Assembly (NCBI RefSeq): GCF_014284335.1 | Contig: NZ_JACOGF010000006.1 | Location: 186,001-250,000 of the forward strand | Direction: 5' to 3' | From: Undibacterium hunanense | GTDB taxonomy: Bacteria; Pseudomonadota; Gammaproteobacteria; Burkholderiales; Burkholderiaceae_D | DNA length: 64,000 nucleotides | Part shown: piece by piece, positions 28,691 through 36,566 of the stretch | Position numbering within the stretch: position 1 is the stretch's first letter | Layout of the letters: every line of letters begins with the position of its first letter | Translations under genes and position numbers: made by a program | Notes under the pieces: model-generated | Seen by the model: the letters and a program-made list of their open reading frames with translations, nothing else | Databases searched by the model: none | What the model was told of the DNA's origin: nothing

Positions 28691-29164
28691 ATGACCGAAA
28701 AAACTGCACACATACATTGGGAAGGTTCAGGCAAAACTGCCGTAGGAAATATCAGCACCGAGACCGGTGCTTTGAAGGATTATCCCTATGGCTTCGCCAG
28801 TCGTTTTGAAGACGACAGGCGTGGTAGTAACCCGGAAGAATTATTGGCTGCCGCCCATGCTGCCTGCTTCACCATGGCATTTTCTTTTGCCTGTGAAAAG
28901 GCGGGCTGGAAGACCACAGAGATCGATACCAGGGCCAGCATCCGCTTATCGAAACAGGGTGAGGGCTTTGTGATTGATCACATTCAACTGACGATGGAAG
29001 CCTCTATCGCCGGTATAAATGATGCTCAATTTCAGGAAATCGCAGCAATGGCAAAACGGGATTGTCCTTTGTCGAAGGCACTTGCCAGTGTTCCTGAGAT
29101 AGCACTGCAAGCGACACTGCGGACAACACTGCAGACGACAGTGCAAACAAATACCACTCCGTAA
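28691..29164 (+). CDS. OsmC/Ohr-family peroxidase
   Basis: A 157-residue OsmC-type thiol peroxidase that reduces organic hydroperoxides. The two reactive cysteines are visible: one in AAHAACFTMAFSFACEKAGW (about residue 58) and one in AKRDCPLSKALASVPE (about residue 122). NPEELLAAAHAACF is the family signature. The C-terminal tail is a repetitive ATLRTTLQTTVQTNT sequence of no known role. An AGAGGA ribosome binding site precedes the ATG. It lies 79 bases upstream of superoxide dismutase on the same strand, forming an oxidative-stress pair. Confidence 0.9.
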   Translation: MTEKTAHIHWEGSGKTAVGNISTETGALKDYPYGFASRFEDDRRGSNPEELLAAAHAACFTMAFSFACEKAGWKTTEIDTRASIRLSKQGEGFVIDHIQLTMEASIAGINDAQFQEIAAMAKRDCPLSKALASVPEIALQATLRTTLQTTVQTNTTP

Positions 29165-29243
29165 AATCACCCGTCATACGTAAATGCTGCAAAGTGAAAA
29201 CTGCGCAGCAAACGCCGTCAGGAAAAACCCGGAAGGAACTATC

Positions 29244-29828
29244 ATGCTACATACTTTACCCGAACTGCCCTATGCAATGGATGCATTGCAGCCACACATT
29301 TCAAAGGAAACTCTGGAGTATCACTACGGCAAACATCACCTTGCCTATGTGACGAACCTGAATGCCCTGATCAAGGATACAGAATTTGCCGATGCGTCAT
29401 TGGAAAATATCATCAAGAAATCAACCGGCAGCATATTCAATAACGCTGCACAGGTGTGGAACCACAATTTTTACTGGCAAAGCCTGACGCCGGGCGGTGG
29501 TGGTGTCGCCACCGGTGCGCTGGGAGATGCCATCACTGCGCAGTGGGGTTCATTTGAGAAATTCAAGCAGGAATTTACACAATCCTGTATCAGTAATTTT
29601 GGCTCGGGCTGGACATGGTTGCTGAAACGTTTTGACGGCTCACTGGCCATTGCCAATACCTCAAACGCAGCCACACCATTGGTCGGTGTCGACAAGCCAT
29701 TGCTGACATGCGATGTCTGGGAACATGCCTACTATATCGACTACCGCAATCAACGCCCGGCCTATCTGGAAGCCTACTGGAGTCTGGTGAACTGGGATTT
29801 CGTTGCGGCAAATTTTGCTGAAGCTTAA
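29244..29828 (+). CDS. sodB: Iron superoxide dismutase
   Basis: A 194-residue cytoplasmic superoxide dismutase. Metal ligands are evident: His in [13 protein letters not shown] (about residue 27), His in [12 protein letters not shown] (about 74), and Asp/His in [15 protein letters not shown] (about 157 and 161). The Gln preceding VWNHNFYW and the GGGG following the loop identify the iron rather than manganese type. The ATG at 29244 ([15 protein letters not shown]) has AAGGAACT upstream; an earlier in-frame start at 29184 would add 20 residues unlike the family and is rejected. Confidence 0.95.
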   Translation: MLHTLPELPYAMDALQPHISKETLEYHYGKHHLAYVTNLNALIKDTEFADASLENIIKKSTGSIFNNAAQVWNHNFYWQSLTPGGGGVATGALGDAITAQWGSFEKFKQEFTQSCISNFGSGWTWLLKRFDGSLAIANTSNAATPLVGVDKPLLTCDVWEHAYYIDYRNQRPAYLEAYWSLVNWDFVAANFAEA

Positions 29829-30032
29829 ACAAACCCCAATGCTTTAGCAAAGTAGTCTCAATAGTACAAGTCTGCTTACATCTTGTTGCGCATGAATGCA
29901 AATCATACAACTATTTAATTGACATGGTTTTGCCTCCCATGCCAACATCCCTTGGCCTTGCCTTTGATATTGCATCTGGTAGTGCACCATAGGTATTGAT
30001 GCAACCACCTTCTCAAGACATCCAGTGAGCAC

Positions 30033-31010
30033 ATGAAAAAAACTCTTTCTTTTAAAACTCTGAGCCTGTTATCAGTAAGCCTGTCCTGCATGGCAGCCCC
30101 CGTGCTGGCGGCGGATTACAATCCCTATCCCAAAGCCGGTGTTTATGATGCCAGCGATAATGGTTTTGAGCGTCTGCTGACGGTAAAGCCCGACGGCAAA
30201 TTCACACTGGAAGTTTCTGAAAAAGGCAAGTCAGGTAATTTGCGCAGCGGCTCTGGCGAAGGAAAACTGGCTGATGCACCCGGCGGCTGGAATTTTAGCG
30301 AAGGCCGTTGCAATATGACTTTGAAACGTGCCGCCGGCGGCATGCAATTGCATGTGGAAACCTGCGCCAGCGCCTGGGGTGACGTGCCGTTTGACGGCAA
30401 ATACAAATATCAAGGTGAAGAAGTAGCCGCAGCACCAGCCAAACCTGCGCCTGCAGCCGTCGCTGCACCAGCACCTAAAGCAGCTACGCCAGCTCCTGCC
30501 GCAAGCACCATGCCCGCCCCTGCTGCTGAGCCCGCTGGCGCGGCTACAATGGCCACCAGCACGATCTCACTGTCGCGCAAGGAATGGAAAGATAAATGGG
30601 GCATGGTTACGGCCGAATTCATCACTGGCCACTTTGTGCAGGTATTGGCACAACGCTCCAGTGACAACCCGACAGGACCAGGACTTGATCATTATTCAAA
30701 TGCCGCAGTTATTGTCGATACCATTAACGACTATGAAAAGGCCAGTGCTGCAGAAATGGCAAAACCGCCGTTGAAACAGTACACACTTCCTTTGCCGGTT
30801 GTCACCGCCAAAGAAGGCGTGAAATTTGAAACTGAATGCAGTTATGGCAAATCTGCCATGGCCTTTGTAATCAGTGTCGACAGCTATGGAAAAGGGAATA
30901 TTCTCAGCCGCAAGCGTGTCAGTGGCTGGATGCTGGATAGCAAGCTGCAACTGACTGAAGTCAAGCCCGCCAGCAAGGTCAAGTGCCCACAAACAAGCGC
31001 TTTCTATTGA
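30033..31010 (+). CDS. Exported protein of unknown function with Pro/Ala linker
   Basis: A 325-residue protein with a signal peptide (about residues 1-27, ending VLA-AD). Two globular parts are joined by an Ala/Pro-rich linker (about residues 131-180). The N-terminal domain is a beta-rich unit with paired cysteines (GRCNMTLKRAAGGMQLHVETCASAWGD). The C-terminal domain carries ISLSRKEWKDKWG, FVQVLAQRSSDNPTGPG and two cysteines (TECSYG, KVKCPQT). I do not recognise the family. It stands alone, followed by a perfect 15-base inverted repeat. Periplasmic or cell-surface location is likely. Confidence 0.75.
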   Translation: MKKTLSFKTLSLLSVSLSCMAAPVLAADYNPYPKAGVYDASDNGFERLLTVKPDGKFTLEVSEKGKSGNLRSGSGEGKLADAPGGWNFSEGRCNMTLKRAAGGMQLHVETCASAWGDVPFDGKYKYQGEEVAAAPAKPAPAAVAAPAPKAATPAPAASTMPAPAAEPAGAATMATSTISLSRKEWKDKWGMVTAEFITGHFVQVLAQRSSDNPTGPGLDHYSNAAVIVDTINDYEKASAAEMAKPPLKQYTLPLPVVTAKEGVKFETECSYGKSAMAFVISVDSYGKGNILSRKRVSGWMLDSKLQLTEVKPASKVKCPQTSAFY

Positions 31011-31088
31011 AGAGCCCTTGCAAGCGCTATCATAAAAATTTGAATTGGACACCTGCGGTGTCCTTTCATGACAATGCGCCATTCTTGT

Positions 31089-31125
31089 AGAACTCATTTC
31101 ATCCAATAGGGATGAAATGAGTTCT
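31089..31125. repeat. GAACTCAT palindromic repeat, copy 1
   Basis: AGAACTCATTTCATC (31089-31103) and GATGAAATGAGTTCT (31111-31125) form a perfect 15-base stem with a 7-base loop between two convergent genes. Related sequences occur at 36520-36548, 39727-39743 and 50386-50405, so this is a dispersed repeat that may double as a terminator stem here. Confidence 0.75.
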
Positions 31126-31129
31126 GGCC

Positions 31130-31894
31130 TTATCTGTATCTGGCTTCGATCGCAGCTACCGTGCCATCCTGTTCCATGGCTTTCAACATGCGGTTGAGTT
31201 GATTGACCTTGCTCTGCGACATGCTGGCGTGGCATGCCAGATACATCTCTACCTGATGAAAATCAAACAGGGGAATAATGTCATCACTGAGTTTTTGTTC
31301 CTTCAATATGGCCATGCCCAGCAGTCTGCCGGTTGCCCAGAAATCAAAACGTTCATACAGCAACTTGCGCGGATTATCAGAATCCACATTTGCAAGTTCT
31401 GACCGGAAACCCTTCAGCGCCAGAAAATCACCAACGGCCGCTTTGCGATACGCACCGATGACATAGGGCTTTAACTGTTCCAGCGATGTCGGGCGACGGC
31501 TGTCATCTGCGCGGGCAAAGATGGTCCAGATATTTTTCTTGATCAGCGGGCCTATCCATTTGAATCTGGATTCACGTTCTGCTGTCCTGGTGGTAGAGAA
31601 AATGCAGGTATTGGGGTCGCTGCGTGCCATTTGCAGGGCACGCGACCAGGGATAGGCACTGATGGTATAAGGCGTGTCGGAACGACGCATGATTTCAAGC
31701 ACCTTGTCAGTGGATATACCTGTCACTTCACCGGTGGCGGGTTTGACGAAGTTATAGGGAGGATAATGCTCGGTCACCAGGTTCAATACCGGAACGGATG
31801 CTTGCCCTTCGGGAGGAGCGGGTTGCGACAGCACCGGATAAGAAATCACTACACCTGCCAGCCAGACCAATACAGCCAATAATCCACCACGCAT
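31130..31894 (-). CDS. Periplasmic solute-binding protein, amino acid type
   Basis: A 254-residue exported protein with a signal segment (about residues 1-24) and the solute-binding protein family 3 fold: LNLVTEHYPPYNFVKPATGEVTGISTDKVLEIM, YPWSRALQMARSDPNTCIFSTTRTAERE, FKWIGPLIKKNIWTIFAR. Such proteins bind polar amino acids or act as orphan sensors. No permease or ATPase gene is adjacent, and the SBP is not part of an obvious transporter operon. The ATG at 31894 follows GGGAGAAGG; a TTG four codons upstream is less likely. Confidence 0.82.
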   Translation of the reverse strand: MRGGLLAVLVWLAGVVISYPVLSQPAPPEGQASVPVLNLVTEHYPPYNFVKPATGEVTGISTDKVLEIMRRSDTPYTISAYPWSRALQMARSDPNTCIFSTTRTAERESRFKWIGPLIKKNIWTIFARADDSRRPTSLEQLKPYVIGAYRKAAVGDFLALKGFRSELANVDSDNPRKLLYERFDFWATGRLLGMAILKEQKLSDDIIPLFDFHQVEMYLACHASMSQSKVNQLNRMLKAMEQDGTVAAIEARYR

Positions 31895-32007
31895 GCCTTC
31901 TCCCAATTACCCCATTGCATCGCATCTCATTTATATATCATCATTGTCTGCACGACAGTTTGTCGCACATCAAACCGGCATACTATCCGTTAGTCATGTC
32001 TGCTTAA

Positions 32008-32067
32008 TGACTAACTTGTTGACTAGCTTGTAGAGTAACTAAGTGACTAACTGAGTGACTACTTGCC
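32008..32067. repeat. 12-base tandem repeat overlapping the phaM stop
   Basis: Five 12-base units of the form TGACTAACTTGT (variants TGACTAGCTTGT, AGAGTAACTAAG, TGACTAACTGAG, TGACTACTTGCC). Read in the phaM direction the units are four codons each and begin TAG-TCA in four of five, so the stop codon is repeated in frame. The first unit includes the real stop of phaM at 32059-32061. Confidence 0.7.
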
Positions 32068-33084
32068 AGTGCTCGTGCGGCTTGTTTTACCTGGTGTTTT
32101 GTTAGCCGATTTGCCTGCTGCCTTTGTCGCTGCTTTTGGCGCTGGCTTTGGCGCTGGCTTTGGCGCTGGCTTTGGCGCTGACTTCAAGGCTGGCTTTGCA
32201 GCAGGCTTAACGGGCTTGGCAGCAGCCTTGGCTACTGTCCTGGTTGTGCTTTTTGCCTTGCTGGCAGCAGTTGCCCTGGCTGCCTTGCCTGGTGTAGCCG
32301 CCGTTTTTTCTTTAGTCGTCTGGCGTGCTGAACGGGGTTTGCCTGCCGTTGTACTTGCAGTTGCAGCCTGAGGAGCAGCATCCGCCTTGATCTCGCTTGG
32401 TTCGCCTTCCAGAGCCTTGCTGACCGCCTGCTTGAACTGTTCCTGCAACAAGCCCCACCATGCAGCAGGATTGGCGAACTGGGCGCTGGCGTCGGATTGC
32501 GTCGTTGTTTTTTCTGCGGTCTTGTCTGACAGCTTTTCGGTAGATGATTGTTCCGGCTTTTCTTCGGCGTCTTCTTTTTCCTCGCTGGAGGCAGTTGTTA
32601 CTGTTTCTGGTGGCATGTCGTCCAGCGATTCGTCGGCTTCTTCATCCGGATCTGGTTCTTTGGCTGCGGTCGGGTGCATGGGCCAGTCGGCATTGCTGGT
32701 ACTGGTAGCACTGGCAGTTGCGCCGGGTGTGCCGGCTGCATGGGTATGACCGGCAGCACTGAAACTAGCCGTGGCCTGCTCGGCCATGGCACCGGCCTGT
32801 TGTGCATGCTGGGCAAAGCTTTCGCCCAGGGACTGCAAGGCGGCGATGGTGGCACGTTGCACTTCCAGCGTCTGTATGGTCCCGCGCAGCATATTCATGT
32901 TGACGGTGAGCCAGGATTCCACGGTCTTCAGATCCTGGATTTTTTTATCCAGTTCATCCAGCGACATGGGCGGTGCCACCATACCCGGCACCTGCATGCT
33001 ACCCCAGAGTCTTTTTACAAAAGAAAGCGTATCGCCCATGGCATTCATGCCGGGGATTTCAGTACCAGAAAATGGATTACTCAT
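32059..33084 (-). CDS. phaM: PhaM-like polyhydroxyalkanoate granule protein
   Basis: A 341-residue protein with the PhaM-type N-terminus (NPFSGTEIPGMNAMGDTLSFVKRLWG, PPMSLDELDKKIQDLKTVESWL) and a strongly basic Ala/Lys/Pro-rich C-terminus resembling histone H1 (about residues 245-340, with KPAPKPAPKPAPKPAP). In Cupriavidus, PhaM binds PHA synthase and DNA and distributes granules to daughter cells. The ATG at 33084 follows AAAGGAAGAAAC. The tandem KPAP codons are 12-base DNA repeats and likely variable in length. The middle is an acidic Ser/Glu stretch (about 140-190). Lies 44 bases behind a solute-binding protein gene. Confidence 0.72.
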   Translation of the reverse strand: MSNPFSGTEIPGMNAMGDTLSFVKRLWGSMQVPGMVAPPMSLDELDKKIQDLKTVESWLTVNMNMLRGTIQTLEVQRATIAALQSLGESFAQHAQQAGAMAEQATASFSAAGHTHAAGTPGATASATSTSNADWPMHPTAAKEPDPDEEADESLDDMPPETVTTASSEEKEDAEEKPEQSSTEKLSDKTAEKTTTQSDASAQFANPAAWWGLLQEQFKQAVSKALEGEPSEIKADAAPQAATASTTAGKPRSARQTTKEKTAATPGKAARATAASKAKSTTRTVAKAAAKPVKPAAKPALKSAPKPAPKPAPKPAPKAATKAAGKSANKTPGKTSRTSTGK

Positions 33085-33128
33085 GAGTTTCTTCCTTTGG
33101 TTTTTCCAGCAGCTACAAATAGGGATAC

Positions 33129-34451
33129 TTACATCCTGGTCATCTTGCATGAGGTCGGCAGCGCCGTCAATCGCGCATCGAAATAACGCTCGGTCTTGAA
33201 GCCGTAACCACTGCCTTCATTATCGAAGCGCACGCCACTCTCTCCCTTTTTTTGCATGACGGAGACATACAGAGGCTGTATCAGTTGGTGGTCTTCGGCA
33301 CGCATGAGTGCATTGTGAAACGCATTCTTGTACTGTGCGCCTTCCATGGCACGGGCAACGGCAGCCGCTTCGGTGGATCTGGCTTTTTCTATGGCAGAGG
33401 CCAGCATCTCTATCATGACTTGCATGCGCAGATGTACATAATCGTCGCGGGGATCAGGATAACGCTGGCGGAACTGGCTGTAAAACGCATCACTGTCTGT
33501 GCCACCGGCATTCGGATGCCATTCAGCAACCGCACGGACCCGGCCTATGCCAGCATCAGCAATGGCTGCGGGTGCGCCCAGGCCATTGCCATAAAAAGTA
33601 TAAAACTTCAGCACCATGCCAGCATCTTTGGCGGCTTTTACCAGCAGGCTGAGATCATTGCCCCAGTTGCCGGTAATCACTGCATCGGCACCATTGGCTT
33701 TGATCTTGGCGACATAGGGGGCGAAGTCCTTGATCTTGCCTATGGGGTGCAGGTCATCACCGACGATGCTGATATCCGGGCGTTTTTCAGCCAGCATGTT
33801 GCGTGCCGACCTGGCAACCTGGCGTCCAAAGCTGTAATCCTGGCCTATCAGGTAGATTTTCTTTGCGCGGCTGTCGTCCTTGATGACTTCGGTCAAAACA
33901 TGCATGCGCATATCGGCACTGGCATCAAAACGAAAATGCCAGTAGCTGCATTTTTCGTTGGTCAATACCGGGTCTACCGCTGAATAATTAAAAAACAATA
34001 CACGGTTATCCGGCGTGCGCTGATTATGCTTGTTGATGGCATCCACCAGCGCCAGCGCAACGGCTGAGCTATTTCCCTGCACCACAAAAGGAATATGCTG
34101 ATCGGTCAGATGTTTGAGCGCCGTCAGGGATTCTTCCACGCCCTGTTTATTGTCGAAACTGCTCAGTACCAGTTTGTGCTGACCATCAGGCAGGCGCACG
34201 CCACCACGGGCGTTCACGCGGTCTATGGCGATTTGCAGATTTCTTTGGACTGCTTCACCGGCATTGCTAAATGCGCCACTGAGACCATCGATCATGCCTA
34301 TGCGTACCGGCGGCAAGGCTTTGGCACCGCCATTTGCCTGCGGTGTTTGCGCTGCGGCCAAAGCTGTAGTCAAATTCATGGCCAAATTTGTGCTCAGCAG
34401 CAGGGCGGCAAACATGGCTAGTCTGGAATATGATTTCTTTAGTATTAACAT
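33129..34451 (-). CDS. Branched-chain amino acid-type binding protein
   Basis: A 440-residue periplasmic protein of the LivJ/leucine-binding fold with a signal peptide (about residues 1-33). Features: VRIGMIDGLSGAFSNAGEAVQRNLQIAIDRVNARGG, DVLTNEKCSYWHFRFDASADMR-type middle (here DPVLTNEKCSYWHFRFDASA), and YLIGQDYSFGRQVARSARNMLAEKRPDI. These capture amino acids, amides or related solutes for ABC importers. No partner transport genes adjoin it; the phaM-like gene follows on the same strand. Its ligand is unknown. Confidence 0.85.
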   Translation of the reverse strand: MLILKKSYSRLAMFAALLLSTNLAMNLTTALAAAQTPQANGGAKALPPVRIGMIDGLSGAFSNAGEAVQRNLQIAIDRVNARGGVRLPDGQHKLVLSSFDNKQGVEESLTALKHLTDQHIPFVVQGNSSAVALALVDAINKHNQRTPDNRVLFFNYSAVDPVLTNEKCSYWHFRFDASADMRMHVLTEVIKDDSRAKKIYLIGQDYSFGRQVARSARNMLAEKRPDISIVGDDLHPIGKIKDFAPYVAKIKANGADAVITGNWGNDLSLLVKAAKDAGMVLKFYTFYGNGLGAPAAIADAGIGRVRAVAEWHPNAGGTDSDAFYSQFRQRYPDPRDDYVHLRMQVMIEMLASAIEKARSTEAAAVARAMEGAQYKNAFHNALMRAEDHQLIQPLYVSVMQKKGESGVRFDNEGSGYGFKTERYFDARLTALPTSCKMTRM

Positions 34452-34613
34452 TCAAATTTCCTTACAGAATACGCGCACATCACTATGCATGAGAAAATGT
34501 GACGCATTCTGCACGACACGATTCATTGTTTCTTGCAATAAAGATAGCATTCTACCCTCTTGCTGGCGTAGTCCGGTCATCCTTATGCTGACTGCCGCGT
34601 TTACTATTTTGTG

Positions 34614-35762
34614 ATGAGCCAAACTTTTAAACCTGTAAACTATAGCTTGCCCAGTTCCCTGCTAAACCGGCAGAGCCTGGCATTTTGTGCCCTGGCCCTG
34701 CTGTTGCACCTGCTCGTGCTGTTTAATCTGAACAGCACGCCAGTGGCTGTCAAACCCTTGCTGGCTGAACAAATGGTGCGGGTACAGTTGCGTGAGAGTG
34801 TCGCTGCGACGCCCGCACAGGCACAGGCAAACCCCGCAGCTTCAATGAAAAAGACCAGACCGGCATCAACCGTCTCTGGCACGCGCACCACGCCATACAG
34901 GCAGATACAGGATGAACCGGCATCTATACTGCCTGAGGTCATGGAAAAAACCCGTGTGCCCGTGCCAGATACGGCGACGCTGCTGACAGCCAATACGCCG
35001 CCTATCGAAGTCGCCAGGGAAACCCCGCCGGCTCCGGCCCCCTACCCCACTCAGCCCACGGTAGAAGCTGAAGCGGCCTATGCAGTGCGGCCACCACCGT
35101 CTGGTGCCATCCTGATGCGTATCGTGCGGACGGAAAATAATCGCCACCCCGTGAATGGTCAGGGTGAAATACACTGGGATTTCGAAAACGGGTTATACAA
35201 AATGCGCGTAGAAGCATCGCTGAACCTGCTGATTACTTCACTGAATTTGTATACCCTGCGTAGCGAAGGCAAACAGGACAGCTATGGTATCGCCCCAACA
35301 CTCAGTACCGAAACCAGACGCAACCGGAGTGAAACCGCGACCCATTTCAATCAGGATGAACGTACCGTCAGTTTTTCTTCATCGAATAAAACCAGCACCG
35401 TCAACCAGGGGGTGCAGGACAAGGCCAGTGTACTGATGCAACTGGCTGGCATCGCCTATGCCAATCCTGACAAATTTCAGGCCGGACGCGAAATCAGGCT
35501 GCAAGTTGCGGAAGACCGGGATGTCAGCAATTTCGTCTTCGTCATCACCGGACAGGAAGAGATCGATACTCCCATGGGCAAAATCATAACCTGGCACGTG
35601 AACCGCCCGCCACGACCTGGCTCCTACAATTCCAGACTGGAAATCTGGCTGGCACCAGTCTATAACTGGTATCCGGTACAGATACGCAATACGGAAAGCA
35701 ATGGTGCCATCACCACCCAGACGGCCAACAAGATAATCAGCAGTAAAAACATAGAAAGATGA
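34614..35762 (+). CDS. DUF3108 protein with N-terminal anchor
   Basis: A 382-residue protein. A hydrophobic segment at about residues 22-40 anchors it, followed by a Pro/Ala-rich stretch (to about 160) and a DUF3108 beta-rich domain (NGQGEIHWDFENGLYKMRVEASL, ..FVITGQEEIDTPMGKIITWHVNRPP). DUF3108 proteins are periplasmic, of unknown function. The preferred start is ATG 34614; a GTG one codon earlier is possible. It overlaps the next, shorter DUF3108 gene by four bases, so the two paralogues form a pair. Confidence 0.85.
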   Translation: MSQTFKPVNYSLPSSLLNRQSLAFCALALLLHLLVLFNLNSTPVAVKPLLAEQMVRVQLRESVAATPAQAQANPAASMKKTRPASTVSGTRTTPYRQIQDEPASILPEVMEKTRVPVPDTATLLTANTPPIEVARETPPAPAPYPTQPTVEAEAAYAVRPPPSGAILMRIVRTENNRHPVNGQGEIHWDFENGLYKMRVEASLNLLITSLNLYTLRSEGKQDSYGIAPTLSTETRRNRSETATHFNQDERTVSFSSSNKTSTVNQGVQDKASVLMQLAGIAYANPDKFQAGREIRLQVAEDRDVSNFVFVITGQEEIDTPMGKIITWHVNRPPRPGSYNSRLEIWLAPVYNWYPVQIRNTESNGAITTQTANKIISSKNIER

Positions 35763-36520
35763 CCATGCGTGCAATTTCCCTCCTGATAAGCAGTCTGTTG
35801 CTGGCAACAGCCAGCCTGAGCAACGCTGCCCAGAGCACACAAAGTAATGAAGCGGCGGTAAAACATGCCTATAAACTGCCGCCACCGGCAGAGCTGCAAT
35901 ACAGTATCAAGGCGCGTCAGAGTGGCCTGTCACTCAGCGGTTCGGCATCGGTAAAATGGCAGTACACTGACCAGAAATACAGCATCGTGACTGAAACCCG
36001 CGCCATGCTGATTGGCAAGATACTCGATGCCAGCAGTCAGGGTGTAATCGACGACTACGGCCTGGCACCGGAAAAATTTGTCGAAAAACGCTTTGGCAAA
36101 CCCGCCACCACGACCAGCTTTGAGCGTGACAGCAAAACCCTGCGTTTTACTGCGTCCACTGAAACTTATACCCTCAAAGGTGGCGAACAGGACCGCACCA
36201 GCGCCAGCTGGCAACTGATCTCCATGGCCCGCGCCGCCGGCGACAATTTCAAGGCTGGTACGGAATGGAAAATGTTCGTTGCAGGCAGACGTGATGCCGA
36301 CCCCTGGACCTTCAAGGTCATAGGCCCGGCCACCATCAAGACCCCGATGGGCGAACTGGCTGTCATCCATGTCACCAAGGCTCCACCGGCTGACTCCAAA
36401 GACCAGCAGCTTGAATTATGGCTGGCACCTGGCATGGAATGGTATCCGGTGCGCTTGAAGTTCAGCGATGCTGACGGTGATTTTGTCGATCAGGTTCTGG
36501 AAAGCGTAAAGAAAAACTAG
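35759..36520 (+). CDS. Second DUF3108 protein, exported
   Basis: A 253-residue protein with a signal peptide (about residues 1-23, ending SNA-AQ) and a DUF3108 domain: LQYSIKARQSGLSLSGSASVKWQY, DFKAGTEWKMFVAGRRDAD-like (NFKAGTEWKMFVAGRRDADP), TIKTPMGELAVIHVTKAPPADS, LWLAPGMEWYPVRLKF. It shares pattern and order with the preceding protein, consistent with duplication. The start (ATGA overlap) is coupled to that gene. The family has no known activity; the periplasmic location is inferred. Confidence 0.86.
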   Translation: MTMRAISLLISSLLLATASLSNAAQSTQSNEAAVKHAYKLPPPAELQYSIKARQSGLSLSGSASVKWQYTDQKYSIVTETRAMLIGKILDASSQGVIDDYGLAPEKFVEKRFGKPATTTSFERDSKTLRFTASTETYTLKGGEQDRTSASWQLISMARAAGDNFKAGTEWKMFVAGRRDADPWTFKVIGPATIKTPMGELAVIHVTKAPPADSKDQQLELWLAPGMEWYPVRLKFSDADGDFVDQVLESVKKN

Positions 36521-36548
36521 AACTCATTTCATAGATAGGGATGAGTTC
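36520..36548. repeat. GAACTCAT repeat, copy 2
   Basis: GAACTCAT (36520-36527) and ATGAGTTC (36541-36548) flank TTCATAGATAGGG. The sequence is the copy at 31089-31125 with a short deletion in the right arm. It begins at the last base of the DUF3108 stop codon, in a convergent gap. Confidence 0.65.
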
Positions 36549-36566
36549 CAAGCATTGATTGCATGC

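Noticed and set aside
32063-32371. Alanine-rich plus-strand frame of 102 codons
   Set aside because: It is the antisense of the Lys/Ala/Pro repeats of the PhaM-like protein.
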